64,000 nucleotides of DNA. It comes from Bacteroidota bacterium. Its GTDB lineage: Bacteria; Bacteroidota; Bacteroidia; Bacteroidales; Bacteroidaceae. A program made the translations under genes and the position numbers. The first letter of the stretch is position 1, and the number at the start of each line of letters is the position of its first letter. Location: the NCBI GenBank assembly GCA_023415545.1, contig JAEZKJ010000177.1, positions 1 through 64,000 of the forward strand. Direction: 5' to 3'. Below are positions 10,378 through 19,861 of the stretch, one piece after another. A model generated the notes under the pieces. It was not told the DNA's origin, did not search any database, and saw only the letters and a list, made by a program, of their open reading frames with translations.

Positions 10378-12333
10378 TTAATATCCAGGATTTTGATAAG
10401 CATCTTTTTCAGCATCTGTCATTTCCATACCATCTAACTGTCCTTGTGGGATTGGACGAAGATAGTGTGTAGGTAAAATTTCACGAGTATAAGTTTTAAG
10501 TTCATGGTCATTCCATCCACTTCCACATATTCTATATTCGTGAGCTATTTTACTCCAAGTTTGTGTACGAACAAGGTCAAACCAACGATATCCCTCACCA
10601 AAGTATTCGCGTGAGCGTTCAGCAAGAATATATTCGATATCAATAGTTGCAGGAGTAGCGTTTTTCATAGCTTCGCTGTTATCTTGAATTTTTGGTGCAT
10701 TTCCTGCATTATCCCAAGTCCAAACACCAGCACGACCACGAATAACATTGATAAGATCTCTAGCCGATTTACCTGCAACAGTAGTTGCACCCTTAACTGC
10801 AGCTTCAGCAGCAATAAAATAAAGTTCTGAGAATTTTGCTATTGGGAAAGGACGAGTAGAACCTGCATTAGGTTGTCCCAATCCACCATTGTTGTCGGTA
10901 CGATAAGGACCAAGTTTCCACAAAGATGGGAATTTAACACGGCTTATAGCTGAAGGGTTAATAACGTAGTCAGCACGACCATCCAAAGTAGAAGCGCCAA
11001 TATTACCAACTCCATTACCTGTACTTACATATTTCACATCCGGATTATCCTCGTTCAAGAATGTTAAAACAACATCACCATCATTCAATGGAAGTTTGTT
11101 GGCATTGTAAATTTTAGCCCAATTTTGTCCACCTTTTGTCCAGTTTGCACGATATGTCATAGAGAATGTACCATCGCAACGTGAATCGTTTGTTTTATCA
11201 GCAAAAGTTTTCAAGAATACATCTACCGGAGGAGCCATACGTGTCCAAGGACGACCTAATGCTTGAGAAGCTTCACGCCAAACAGGTTTAACCTCTGTTT
11301 TTTGTGCTTCGTCAGTATATGAACGCATAGTTTCATAGTTCCATGCAACCATCCATCCTGCGAAGTTATCAGGAGCACCACCACTACCATAAGTCAAGCT
11401 ACCACCATTGTATAGTTCGCTATCCTCGGTATGATCAGCATATAGAAGAATTTCATTATTACGGTCATTCTCAGCTTGGTTAACAAGGTAGAAAGATTTC
11501 TGTAACCCGAAAGGTCCAGGATTTGCTATAGCTTCAGTTGCTACATTATAAGCCTGTTGGAAATACCATTTAGCATCGTGTCCATCAGGATCGGTTCTAG
11601 GAGTTTCAGGATATGTTGGGATGTTATTAGGATTCTCTAACCACCAAGCATAAGTTAAATATGCTTTTGATAGATAAAGACGTGCAACAGTTTTTGTTAC
11701 ACCACCTGTAACACGACCAGTTTCAGGAAGATCATTGATTGCTTGAATCAAATCAGGAAAAACACCTTTTGTATAAACTTCAGGAACAGTATTACGTACT
11801 GATGTACGAGATGTAGAAGTATTGAATTTCAATTCGCCGGCACCTAAATCCAATGGAACACCACCAAATGTTTGAACCAACAAGAAATAGTCGAATGCAC
11901 GGAAAAATCTAGCTTCAGCAATAGATGCACTTGATGCTCCGGCTGCTTCACCATTTTCAATTATACCACTAGCTGTATTGATATTTGAGAATGCTGTACC
12001 CCATAGAACGTCCGAACGGCTGCTAGTAGCGTCAAGCTTTCCAGCTCCAGATAGATCGGCATCTTTAAAGTTTCCATCAGCACTTTGACCATAAGTATAC
12101 TCATCAGTACCAGTAAGACAAGAGTTGTAATAATAAGCTTGTCCATAGATATAGCGTAAGTGAGCATATAGAGATGTTACTCCACCTTCAATTCCTTTTT
12201 GGGTAGTGAAGAATGATGGGTCAAAACCTGCACGTGGCTGCTCATCAAGAACACCTGAGCAAGAAGTAGCAAGGAATAGAGCTGTAGAAGTTAATCCGAC
12301 CCACTTTATTTTATTAATTATATTTCTTTTCAT
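10378..12333 (-). CDS. SusD/RagB-family outer-membrane glycan-binding lipoprotein
   Basis: 651 residues. The N-terminus is a lipoprotein signal with lipobox LATSC (Cys25), placing it on the outer membrane. The body has SusD-family features: alpha-helical RFFRAFDYFLLVQTFGGVPL near residue 145, SKAYLTYAWW, FSELYFIAAEAAVKG in the C-terminal half, and the closing ILAERSREYFGEGYRWFDLVRT block found in most SusD proteins. SusD-like proteins cap the SusC channel and bind the polysaccharide. It starts 11 bp after the susC stop and is surely cotranscribed with it. The neighbouring xylanase and esterases point to xylan or arabinoxylan oligosaccharides as ligand; that is inference from context. Confidence 0.95.
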   Translation of the reverse strand: MKRNIINKIKWVGLTSTALFLATSCSGVLDEQPRAGFDPSFFTTQKGIEGGVTSLYAHLRYIYGQAYYYNSCLTGTDEYTYGQSADGNFKDADLSGAGKLDATSSRSDVLWGTAFSNINTASGIIENGEAAGASSASIAEARFFRAFDYFLLVQTFGGVPLDLGAGELKFNTSTSRTSVRNTVPEVYTKGVFPDLIQAINDLPETGRVTGGVTKTVARLYLSKAYLTYAWWLENPNNIPTYPETPRTDPDGHDAKWYFQQAYNVATEAIANPGPFGLQKSFYLVNQAENDRNNEILLYADHTEDSELYNGGSLTYGSGGAPDNFAGWMVAWNYETMRSYTDEAQKTEVKPVWREASQALGRPWTRMAPPVDVFLKTFADKTNDSRCDGTFSMTYRANWTKGGQNWAKIYNANKLPLNDGDVVLTFLNEDNPDVKYVSTGNGVGNIGASTLDGRADYVINPSAISRVKFPSLWKLGPYRTDNNGGLGQPNAGSTRPFPIAKFSELYFIAAEAAVKGATTVAGKSARDLINVIRGRAGVWTWDNAGNAPKIQDNSEAMKNATPATIDIEYILAERSREYFGEGYRWFDLVRTQTWSKIAHEYRICGSGWNDHELKTYTREILPTHYLRPIPQGQLDGMEMTDAEKDAYQNPGY

Positions 12334-12344
12334 ATTAGAATCTA

Positions 12345-15300
12345 TTAAAAGGTTAAGTTCAAACCGAATATAAAGTTACGAGTTGCTGGTGAGTTTGTAC
12401 CTACTATTGGAAGACGAGCCAAACCTGCTACAGCTACGTTTTCATTACCATTAGAGTTTGTTTCAGGATCCAAACCACATTCACTAGTATATGGAGACCA
12501 AATAACGAATGGATTTTGAATTGTTGCGTATAGACGTAATCTATCAATACCTGAGTCGGTTAACCATTTCATTTTATCAAAATTATAACCTAAAGTTATG
12601 GTACGAAGTTTAACATAGCTAGCATCGAAATAACCCAATGTACTTGCATATACAGGACTATCTCCACTCATTTTTCCATCTGGTTTTGGATAATCAGCAT
12701 CTGTATTTTCAGGTGTCCAATAATCAACATCAACATTACCACGACGTCCTGTTAACATATTAAGATATCCATTTCCTGAGTGTAAAGAACTAATAAGAGT
12801 ACCACCACTTTTGAATGCACCAATAATGTTTAAATCAAAGTTTTTATAAGCTACGCGTGCATTAAAACCACCTTGGAAATCAGGATCAATTTTACGTATT
12901 ACACGGTCCTCAGGACCAATTTTACGAGTAGGAGTTCCATCTGCATTGTAGTCACCAAGATACTTAACTTTAATCATACCTACGTTTCCTCCTGGTTCAA
13001 GGATATCCATGTATTTGTCACCTTCTTGCCATAGACCAATTTTTTCGTAATCGTAAATAACATTTATTGGATGACCAACAAACCATTGATTACTTTCATC
13101 TTTATCTTGTCCTGAAGCTAATTCAGTAAGTTTATTCTGGTTACTATATACATTCACACCTGCTTCTACTGTCCAACCATTGTGGTTATCAAGAATTGTA
13201 CCATTCAAAGTCAACTCCCAACCTTTATTTTGAGTTTTACCAATATTGCCCATGAAGTTGCTTACACCAGATGTAGAAGGAAGATTTACATTTAATAGAA
13301 TATCGCTTGTCTTTTGGATATAATATTCAAATGTACCGGTAAGACGTCCTTTAAGAAGAGTGAAATCAACACCAAAGTTCCATGTTGAAGAGTATTCCCA
13401 ACCTAAGTTTGGATTAGGTAACTGTGAAACATAATAACCTGTAGCATATTCAGAACCGAAGTTGTATGGACGTGTACTTAATGTTCCTAATGTTTGATAA
13501 GGGTTGATAGCCTGATTTGATGTTTGACCATATCCGGCACGTAATTTTAGCATATCAATCCAGTTGATATCTTTCATGAAACTTTCACGGCTGATATTCC
13601 AACCAACTGAAATAGCAGGATATGTATGCCATTGGTGACCTTTTGCAAGACGTGATGAACCATCACTTCTCAAAGTAGCCATTATCATATATTTGTTGTC
13701 ATATGAATACATTGCACGGCCCATCCATGACATCAATCCACTTTTTTGATAAGCTTGTCCATTTGGATCAACTTTTAAATCCTTATTTGCACGTCCAATA
13801 TTGTAGTATTGGAAATATTCAGCTGGAATCTCTTTTCCTTCCATAGATGAACGAGTATACTCTGTTTCTTCTGCTGAATACATACCAACAACATTAAACT
13901 GATGTTTACCTATTGTCTTATCATATGTAACCATGTGCTCAACAGCCCAGTTTGTAGTTTCATAATGGTTTAATGAAGCAGAGTTAGGAGTGTCGACAGT
14001 CGAACTGTTAACACCTGTAGCTGTAAACGCACCAACTTTGTTTGTACGATAGTTTAATCCAAGATTCATACGATATTTTAATCCACTAACCCAAGGACAT
14101 TTTACTTCGAAATACATAGTATTGTATGTACCAAGAGCTTTATTGTCATTCATCCATTGATCCTCAAGACTTTCAACAACTGAACGAGTAAGTGTGTAAG
14201 TATTATCTAGAGGCATCTGGATAGAACGTTTCAATGAACCATCCTCATTGTAAGGATTTGCAATAGGTGACATAGAAAGTACATTGTATATACCTACTTG
14301 TGAACCTTTTGTAACATTGTAATTTGTATTTGTTGCAACTCCGAAAGTGAAGTATTTTCCAACTGTTTGGTCAAAGCTTGCACGTAAAGAGTAACGATCA
14401 TATTGCTGTGTAGGAACTACTGCTTCGTCATGATAGTAACCGGCACCTACAGAATAGCTACCTCCATTTGTTCCACCATTAATATTAATATCATGGCTTG
14501 TTACAATACCGGTGCGATAAAATAGATCCTGCCAATCAGTATCTACATCATCCGATTCGTCAAGAGAGTTAGTATATTTGTTTGCATCTTTACGCAACTG
14601 TGCAAATTTCTCTCCATTCATCATAGGATATTTGTGGAATACAGTTTTTACACCAAAGTATCCGTTATAACTAACTTTAGCAGGTGCTCCTTGAGTTCCC
14701 TTATTTGTTGTAATAAGGATAACACCATTTGCACCACGTGAACCATAAATAGCTGTAGAAGAAGCATCTTTTAAAATATCCATGCTCTTAATATCAGCAG
14801 GATTTATATCAGATAAGTCACCCATAAATGGTATACCATCTAAAACAATTAATGGGTCATTCGATGCTGTAAGTGAACGAGAACCACGAATACGAATCTG
14901 CATCTTTGCTCCAGGTTGTGATGATGTTTGAGTCATATCAACACCAGCAACTCTGTTTTGAAGTGCATAAGTAATGTTTGTAGAAGGAACTTCATTCAAC
15001 TTTTCACTGTTTACGGATGCTATAGAACCTGTAACATCCGAACGTCGTGCAGTACCATAACCGATTACTACTACCTCTTCAAGTGCTTTTGAATCTTCTT
15101 TTAAAACAATTTGAATATTACTTCTATTGTTTACTGGAACCTCTTGAGTCTTATATCCTATATAAGATACTACAAGAGTTGCATTAGAAGGAACTTTTAG
15201 AGTGAAGTTACCATCAAAATCAGAAATGTTACCATTGGTAGTCCCTTTTTGCATAACACTTGCTCCGATGATAGGTTCACCACTTGAGTCTTTTATTGTA

Positions 15301-15398
15301 CCCTTGACAGAAATGTCCTGAGCAAAGACACAAATAGGTATAAAGCTTAATATAAATATTAAAGCTAAAGACCTAAGATTTAATTTAGCGTTTTTCAT
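12345..15398 (-). CDS. SusC/RagA-family TonB-dependent outer-membrane transporter
   Basis: 1017 residues. A signal peptide (ends FAQ27) precedes a CarboxypepD_reg-like beta-sandwich (about 28-105, SVKGTIKDSSGEPIIGASV), a TonB-box-like stretch EEVVVIGYGT, the plug (about 120-230, with IRIRGSRSLTASNDPLIVLDG and the family ILKDASSTAIYGSRGANGVILITT), and a 22-strand-type barrel ending in NFIFGLNLTF with a terminal Phe. It imports oligosaccharides released at the cell surface, energised by TonB-ExbBD. First gene of the susCD operon, it diverges from the second HTCS across a 309-bp control region. No exact TAnnTTTG box was found upstream, which fits activator-dependent expression but does not prove it. 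Confidence 0.96.
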   Translation of the reverse strand: MKNAKLNLRSLALIFILSFIPICVFAQDISVKGTIKDSSGEPIIGASVMQKGTTNGNISDFDGNFTLKVPSNATLVVSYIGYKTQEVPVNNRSNIQIVLKEDSKALEEVVVIGYGTARRSDVTGSIASVNSEKLNEVPSTNITYALQNRVAGVDMTQTSSQPGAKMQIRIRGSRSLTASNDPLIVLDGIPFMGDLSDINPADIKSMDILKDASSTAIYGSRGANGVILITTNKGTQGAPAKVSYNGYFGVKTVFHKYPMMNGEKFAQLRKDANKYTNSLDESDDVDTDWQDLFYRTGIVTSHDININGGTNGGSYSVGAGYYHDEAVVPTQQYDRYSLRASFDQTVGKYFTFGVATNTNYNVTKGSQVGIYNVLSMSPIANPYNEDGSLKRSIQMPLDNTYTLTRSVVESLEDQWMNDNKALGTYNTMYFEVKCPWVSGLKYRMNLGLNYRTNKVGAFTATGVNSSTVDTPNSASLNHYETTNWAVEHMVTYDKTIGKHQFNVVGMYSAEETEYTRSSMEGKEIPAEYFQYYNIGRANKDLKVDPNGQAYQKSGLMSWMGRAMYSYDNKYMIMATLRSDGSSRLAKGHQWHTYPAISVGWNISRESFMKDINWIDMLKLRAGYGQTSNQAINPYQTLGTLSTRPYNFGSEYATGYYVSQLPNPNLGWEYSSTWNFGVDFTLLKGRLTGTFEYYIQKTSDILLNVNLPSTSGVSNFMGNIGKTQNKGWELTLNGTILDNHNGWTVEAGVNVYSNQNKLTELASGQDKDESNQWFVGHPINVIYDYEKIGLWQEGDKYMDILEPGGNVGMIKVKYLGDYNADGTPTRKIGPEDRVIRKIDPDFQGGFNARVAYKNFDLNIIGAFKSGGTLISSLHSGNGYLNMLTGRRGNVDVDYWTPENTDADYPKPDGKMSGDSPVYASTLGYFDASYVKLRTITLGYNFDKMKWLTDSGIDRLRLYATIQNPFVIWSPYTSECGLDPETNSNGNENVAVAGLARLPIVGTNSPATRNFIFGLNLTF

Positions 15399-15487
15399 AA
15401 ATCTTTAATTTGATAAAATGATTAGAGTGAGTTAACTAATTTCCCATAATAACAATGTTATTCTACCTATTATCATTAATCGATAGT

Positions 15488-15684
15488 GTAACATATTAGT
15501 AATTATATCTGGTGCTAAATTATGTAAATAGTTAATAAACGTTTTCTTACGTTGTTCCATCTGCTTGATTCATCGTAACATCTGCTTTCTTTAGTGTTAC
15601 ATTCTTTTGTTTTATGGTAACACATGGTAAAATATGTTGTAAAATATCTCTTTTTTTATGTTTAATAATATTTATTTTTGTTAC
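15488..15684. promoter_or_regulatory. Control region between susC and HTCS: five GTAACA/TGTTAC sites plus a 21-bp-spaced direct repeat
   Basis: In the 309-bp divergent gap, GTAACA occurs at 15488, 15575 and 15617 and its reverse complement TGTTAC at 15595 and 15679. CATCTGCTT is directly repeated at 15558-15566 and 15579-15587, 21 bp apart (two helical turns). At this base composition the hexamer would be expected well under once here. The layout suits tandem binding of an AraC-type HTCS dimer. The same hexamers occur upstream of the esterase operon at 715-763. Function is inferred. Confidence 0.45.
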
Positions 15685-15689
15685 GTTTG
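15682..15689 (+). promoter_or_regulatory. -7 box of the second HTCS gene
   Basis: TACGTTTG matches TAnnTTTG exactly and ends 18 bp before the ATG at 15708. It overlaps one of the TGTTAC sites, so a protein bound there could repress this gene. No clear TTTG was found at -33. Confidence 0.45.
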
Positions 15690-15707
15690 ATGTAATAAAT
15701 TAGACTT

Positions 15708-18700
15708 ATGTTAAGAAAATATTTTTTACTGTTTCTTTTTACTCTACTAATAGCTTTACCATTAAATCTATTCAGTCAGATTGGACGCGTTTATACTACT
15801 GTAGATAATCTTTCATCTAGTTACATTACTCAAATTTTTCAGGACAGCTATGGATATATATGGATATCAACCGAATATGGATTAAATCGATTCGACGGAA
15901 TTAATTTCAAAACATATAAGCACGATTCATCTAATCCTAACTCAATAAAGAATAACTATGTGCGCACAATATTTGAGGATGATAATAAAAATTTAATAAT
16001 TGGTTGTTATAATGGATTGATAAAGTATGATAGAGCTAGTGACTCATTTGTCGACATCCCTATGTTAAGAGATGGAAAAGAACAGGTGCCTTATGTCGCT
16101 GACATATGTAAACTTAAAAGTGGTGAAGTTTGGATAGTTACTGCCGGACAAGGTGTGTTTGCTCTTGATAAAAATTATACTTCGGCAAATTATATAAACT
16201 CATTTATGGAAAAGGTCGGTTATCACTTCTATAATACCATATTTCAAGATAAAGATGATAATATTTGGCTTGGTACTGAGTATAATGGCATAGTAAAATA
16301 TAACTTAAAGAATGATGAACTAAGGTTTTATAAACAACCCGAAATATACTCGAATAGTGTATATGCTATTAATCAAAGCAAGGACGGTGATTTGTTAATT
16401 GGTCATAGAAGAGGTGGAGTTATGAAGTATAATAGTTCACTAGATAAATTTGAATTAGTTAATTGTGCTTCTACAAATGCTAACATTAATGTGCATTGTA
16501 TTGAGAATGTAGGAGGTGATTTATTGGTAGGTTCAGATGGTGATGGAATAAAAATATATAATCCCAAAACAAATTTGTTAGATGATTATGCCCCTCTTTA
16601 TCTATATAATAATTACATGAAAAGTAAGGCTCATTCAATCCTAAAAGATAGAGACAATAATTTATGGGTTGGATTTTATCAAAAAGGCCTTGTTTTTGTT
16701 CCACAGAATAGGAAAACATTTCAATATTATGGATACAGATCAATGCGACATAATATTATAGGTGATAATTGTGTAATGAGCATTTTAAAAGGGGATGATG
16801 GTAAATTATTTATTGGTACTGATAAGGATGGTTTATATATATTAGACGAAAAAGGAGAAGTTATAAAGCATTTATCTCCCAACAATTGGGGTAATTATTT
16901 TCCATCAAGTATATTATCAATGTGTATCGATAGTAAAGGGGAATTATGGGTTGGTACAGCTTTAAAGGGGTTAGCAAAAGTTGATATACAAAGTGGGAAA
17001 GTTACTACTTTTAAAGAACTTGATGGTATACAAGTTAATGCTATAGTTCAAGTTAAAGAGAAGCTATATTTGGGAACACAAGGTTCCGGGTTATACTCTT
17101 TGAATTTGGAAAATAACTTAATATTAAAATGCGAAAGATATAATAATTGGGTTAATGATGAATTACCCAATAAGTGGATAAATTCACTTTTCCGTGATAA
17201 AGATGGGAAATTATGGATAGGACATAGTAAAGGAGTTACATGTTTTGATCCTAACAAAAATAGCTTTTTAGCCTATGGAAATAAAAATATCATCATTCAC
17301 GACTGTATCTGTTACTCAATAATGGAGGATTACAATGGCGATATTTGGGCTGGAACAAGTGAAGGTCTGTATAGAATATTTAAAAAGAGTGGAAAGGCTA
17401 CTCATTATACTATTGACAATGGCTTACCTCATAATGTAATAACAGGAATTTGTGAAGATGATAAGAAGAACTTATGGTTAAGTACTCTTATGGGCTTAAG
17501 TAAGTTTAATGTCGAGGCTAATAACTTTATAAATTATTACGAAAGGGATGGATTACAGGGTAATGAGTTTATTTATGGTTCATATTATAAAGATAAATCG
17601 GGAATGATATATTTTGGTGGGGCAAATGGGCTAACACTTTTTTCACCAAATAAAATTCATGATTCCTTTGAAAAATATAATATCGTAATAACTGACTTTA
17701 TTATTGGGCAGGGTTCTGTTAATTCAAAAACTCTTTCGGGGGGAAATAACGTAATAAATTCGTGTGTTAGTGATGCTGATAAATTTGTTTTAGGAAGTTC
17801 AGATAATACTTTTACAGTATGCTTTTCTACTTTTCAATACGATAATCCACAACAAATAGTGTATAATTACAGAGTTAAAGAATTGTCGCAAAATTGGAAT
17901 GCTTTACAATCGGGCAAAAATAGTGTAACCTATAACTCTCTATCTCCTGGTACATATACTTTCCAAGTGAGAGCAATAGTAAATGGTACCGAGTCGGCTG
18001 TGCGCACAATATCTGTTGTCATTACTCCTCCATGGTACAAATCTGTATTAGCTTATATAATATATCTCATACTTTTAATAGTTCAAATATTTTATATTTA
18101 TAAATATATAAGAATGAAGATAAGACATAAGCATGAGATAATAATTCGTAAAAGTGAAGAGAAACTTAATGAGGATAAGATGCAGTTTTTCATTAATATT
18201 TCACATGAAATACGTACTCCAATGACTCTTATCATGAGTCCTTTAGAGAAACTTATATCTCAAGCCACTGATAAATCATTAAAAGATTCATATATTACTA
18301 TTTATAGGAATGCACAAAGAATATTACGTCTTGTTAACCAACTTCTTGATGTACGAAAGTTAGATAAAGGGCAGATGGTTCTAAAATTTAGAAAGGTTAA
18401 TATTGTGAGAATCATAGATGATGTAGTATTATCATTTGTACCTCTTTCAAAAAAGAAAAATATTGAATTTTCTTTCATACATCAGCCCAATGAATTATAT
18501 GCTTGGATTGATACAAACAATTTTGATAAAATATTAATGAATATAATTTTTAATGCTTTTAAATATACTCCCGAGGGTGGTAAGGTTGAAATTTATTTGG
18601 AAACAGGTAATGATTATTCATCTCAAGGAGCATTAAATGAGTACTTTGAAATTAGAGTTTCGGATAGTGGGATTGGAATAGAGGAAGAGAAGATTGAGAG

Positions 18701-19826
18701 AATATTTGAAAGGTTTTATCAGATAGAAAATGAGATATCGCAAAGCAATTATGGTACAGGAATAGGTCTTCATCTAACCCGCTCTTTAGTTGAACTTCAC
18801 CATGGAAAGATTTTTGCTAAAAATCAAATTGATGGTAAAGGTGCGATATTTACAGTACGCATACCTCTTGGTAATTCACATCTTTTGAAAGAACAGATAG
18901 AGATTGATGAAGAGAGTGATAAAGAGATAGGACGTTATAATAAATCGAATGACTACTATTTAGAGAATATTGATAATGAGGTAGATGAAAGTGATTTACA
19001 TAAAAAAGTAAGGAGGAAAAGTGATTTTAAAGTTGTAATAGTGGAAGATGATGATGAAATCTCTTCATATCTTGAGAGAGAGTTATCTGATGAGTACAAA
19101 ATTATTCTAGCAAAGAATGGTAAAGAGGGTTATGAAAAAATATTGGAAACAGTACCTGATTTGGTTATTAGTGATGTAATGATGCCATATATAGATGGTT
19201 TAACCTTGTCGAAGAAGATAAAACAGAATGTAATTATTAATCATATTCCTATAGTATTACTTACGGCAAAGGCTACCATTGATGATAAAATTGAGGGTAT
19301 AGATATAGGAGTTGATGCATATTTTGAAAAACCTTTTAATATTGAACTACTTAGAAGGTCAATTTCTAATTTAATCCTTAACCGTCGTCTATTAAGAACA
19401 AAATATACCGGAGCACAAGAACAGAGTGATAAGTTGGATACAATCGAAATTAAAACCTCTGACCAAGCTCTTATGGAAAGGATAATGAAGGTTATTAATG
19501 AGAATATAGATAATGCTGACTTGAATGTAGAGATGCTCGCTCGAAGTGTAGGCCTTAGTAGAGTGCATATTCATAGAAAGATGAAAGAACTGACAAATAT
19601 GTCAACTCGTGACTTTATAAAGAATATACGACTTAACCAAGCAGAAAAACTTTTGCAAAAAAATGGAGCTAATGTATCGGATGTGGCTTTTGCTACCGGA
19701 TTTGTTACCTTATCTCACTTCTCTACCTCTTTTAAAGATAAATATGGTGTCACGCCAACCGATTATAATAAATTATACTTGCGTAAAGAGCTAAAAGATA
19801 TAAATGAAAAAGAAGAGGAGGCATAG
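15708..19826 (+). CDS. Hybrid two-component system (HTCS) sensor/regulator, PUL-type (second copy)
   Basis: 1372 residues with the same plan as the other HTCS: signal peptide (about 1-24); Reg_prop propeller repeats such as YIWISTEYGLNRFDG (about 28-670); Y_Y_Y domain (about 705-770); membrane helix (about 781-803); HisKA with His833 in the canonical INISHEIRTPM; HATPase with DSGIGI and GTGIGL; receiver with Asp1156 in DVMMPYIDG and EKPF; AraC-type HTH (about 1270-1362). The HTH regions of the two HTCS are very alike (SRVHIHRKMKELTN here, SRVHLHRKLKELTN there), so they may share DNA sites while sensing different sugars. It diverges from susC. The stop codon lies inside the terminator hairpin. 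Confidence 0.95.
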   Translation: MLRKYFLLFLFTLLIALPLNLFSQIGRVYTTVDNLSSSYITQIFQDSYGYIWISTEYGLNRFDGINFKTYKHDSSNPNSIKNNYVRTIFEDDNKNLIIGCYNGLIKYDRASDSFVDIPMLRDGKEQVPYVADICKLKSGEVWIVTAGQGVFALDKNYTSANYINSFMEKVGYHFYNTIFQDKDDNIWLGTEYNGIVKYNLKNDELRFYKQPEIYSNSVYAINQSKDGDLLIGHRRGGVMKYNSSLDKFELVNCASTNANINVHCIENVGGDLLVGSDGDGIKIYNPKTNLLDDYAPLYLYNNYMKSKAHSILKDRDNNLWVGFYQKGLVFVPQNRKTFQYYGYRSMRHNIIGDNCVMSILKGDDGKLFIGTDKDGLYILDEKGEVIKHLSPNNWGNYFPSSILSMCIDSKGELWVGTALKGLAKVDIQSGKVTTFKELDGIQVNAIVQVKEKLYLGTQGSGLYSLNLENNLILKCERYNNWVNDELPNKWINSLFRDKDGKLWIGHSKGVTCFDPNKNSFLAYGNKNIIIHDCICYSIMEDYNGDIWAGTSEGLYRIFKKSGKATHYTIDNGLPHNVITGICEDDKKNLWLSTLMGLSKFNVEANNFINYYERDGLQGNEFIYGSYYKDKSGMIYFGGANGLTLFSPNKIHDSFEKYNIVITDFIIGQGSVNSKTLSGGNNVINSCVSDADKFVLGSSDNTFTVCFSTFQYDNPQQIVYNYRVKELSQNWNALQSGKNSVTYNSLSPGTYTFQVRAIVNGTESAVRTISVVITPPWYKSVLAYIIYLILLIVQIFYIYKYIRMKIRHKHEIIIRKSEEKLNEDKMQFFINISHEIRTPMTLIMSPLEKLISQATDKSLKDSYITIYRNAQRILRLVNQLLDVRKLDKGQMVLKFRKVNIVRIIDDVVLSFVPLSKKKNIEFSFIHQPNELYAWIDTNNFDKILMNIIFNAFKYTPEGGKVEIYLETGNDYSSQGALNEYFEIRVSDSGIGIEEEKIERIFERFYQIENEISQSNYGTGIGLHLTRSLVELHHGKIFAKNQIDGKGAIFTVRIPLGNSHLLKEQIEIDEESDKEIGRYNKSNDYYLENIDNEVDESDLHKKVRRKSDFKVVIVEDDDEISSYLERELSDEYKIILAKNGKEGYEKILETVPDLVISDVMMPYIDGLTLSKKIKQNVIINHIPIVLLTAKATIDDKIEGIDIGVDAYFEKPFNIELLRRSISNLILNRRLLRTKYTGAQEQSDKLDTIEIKTSDQALMERIMKVINENIDNADLNVEMLARSVGLSRVHIHRKMKELTNMSTRDFIKNIRLNQAEKLLQKNGANVSDVAFATGFVTLSHFSTSFKDKYGVTPTDYNKLYLRKELKDINEKEEEA

Positions 19827-19842
19827 CCTCCTCTTCTTTTTT
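19811..19842. terminator. Bidirectional terminator containing the HTCS stop codon
   Basis: A 12-bp perfect stem (19811-19822 with 19826-19837) with a 3-nt loop and T-tract to 19842. The opposite strand also has a T-run, so it can serve the convergent acyl-CoA dehydrogenase gene. The TAG stop (19824-19826) spans loop and stem, so the 5' arm is coding sequence. Confidence 0.85.
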
Positions 19843-19861
19843 GATATGTAAAATACGGATT

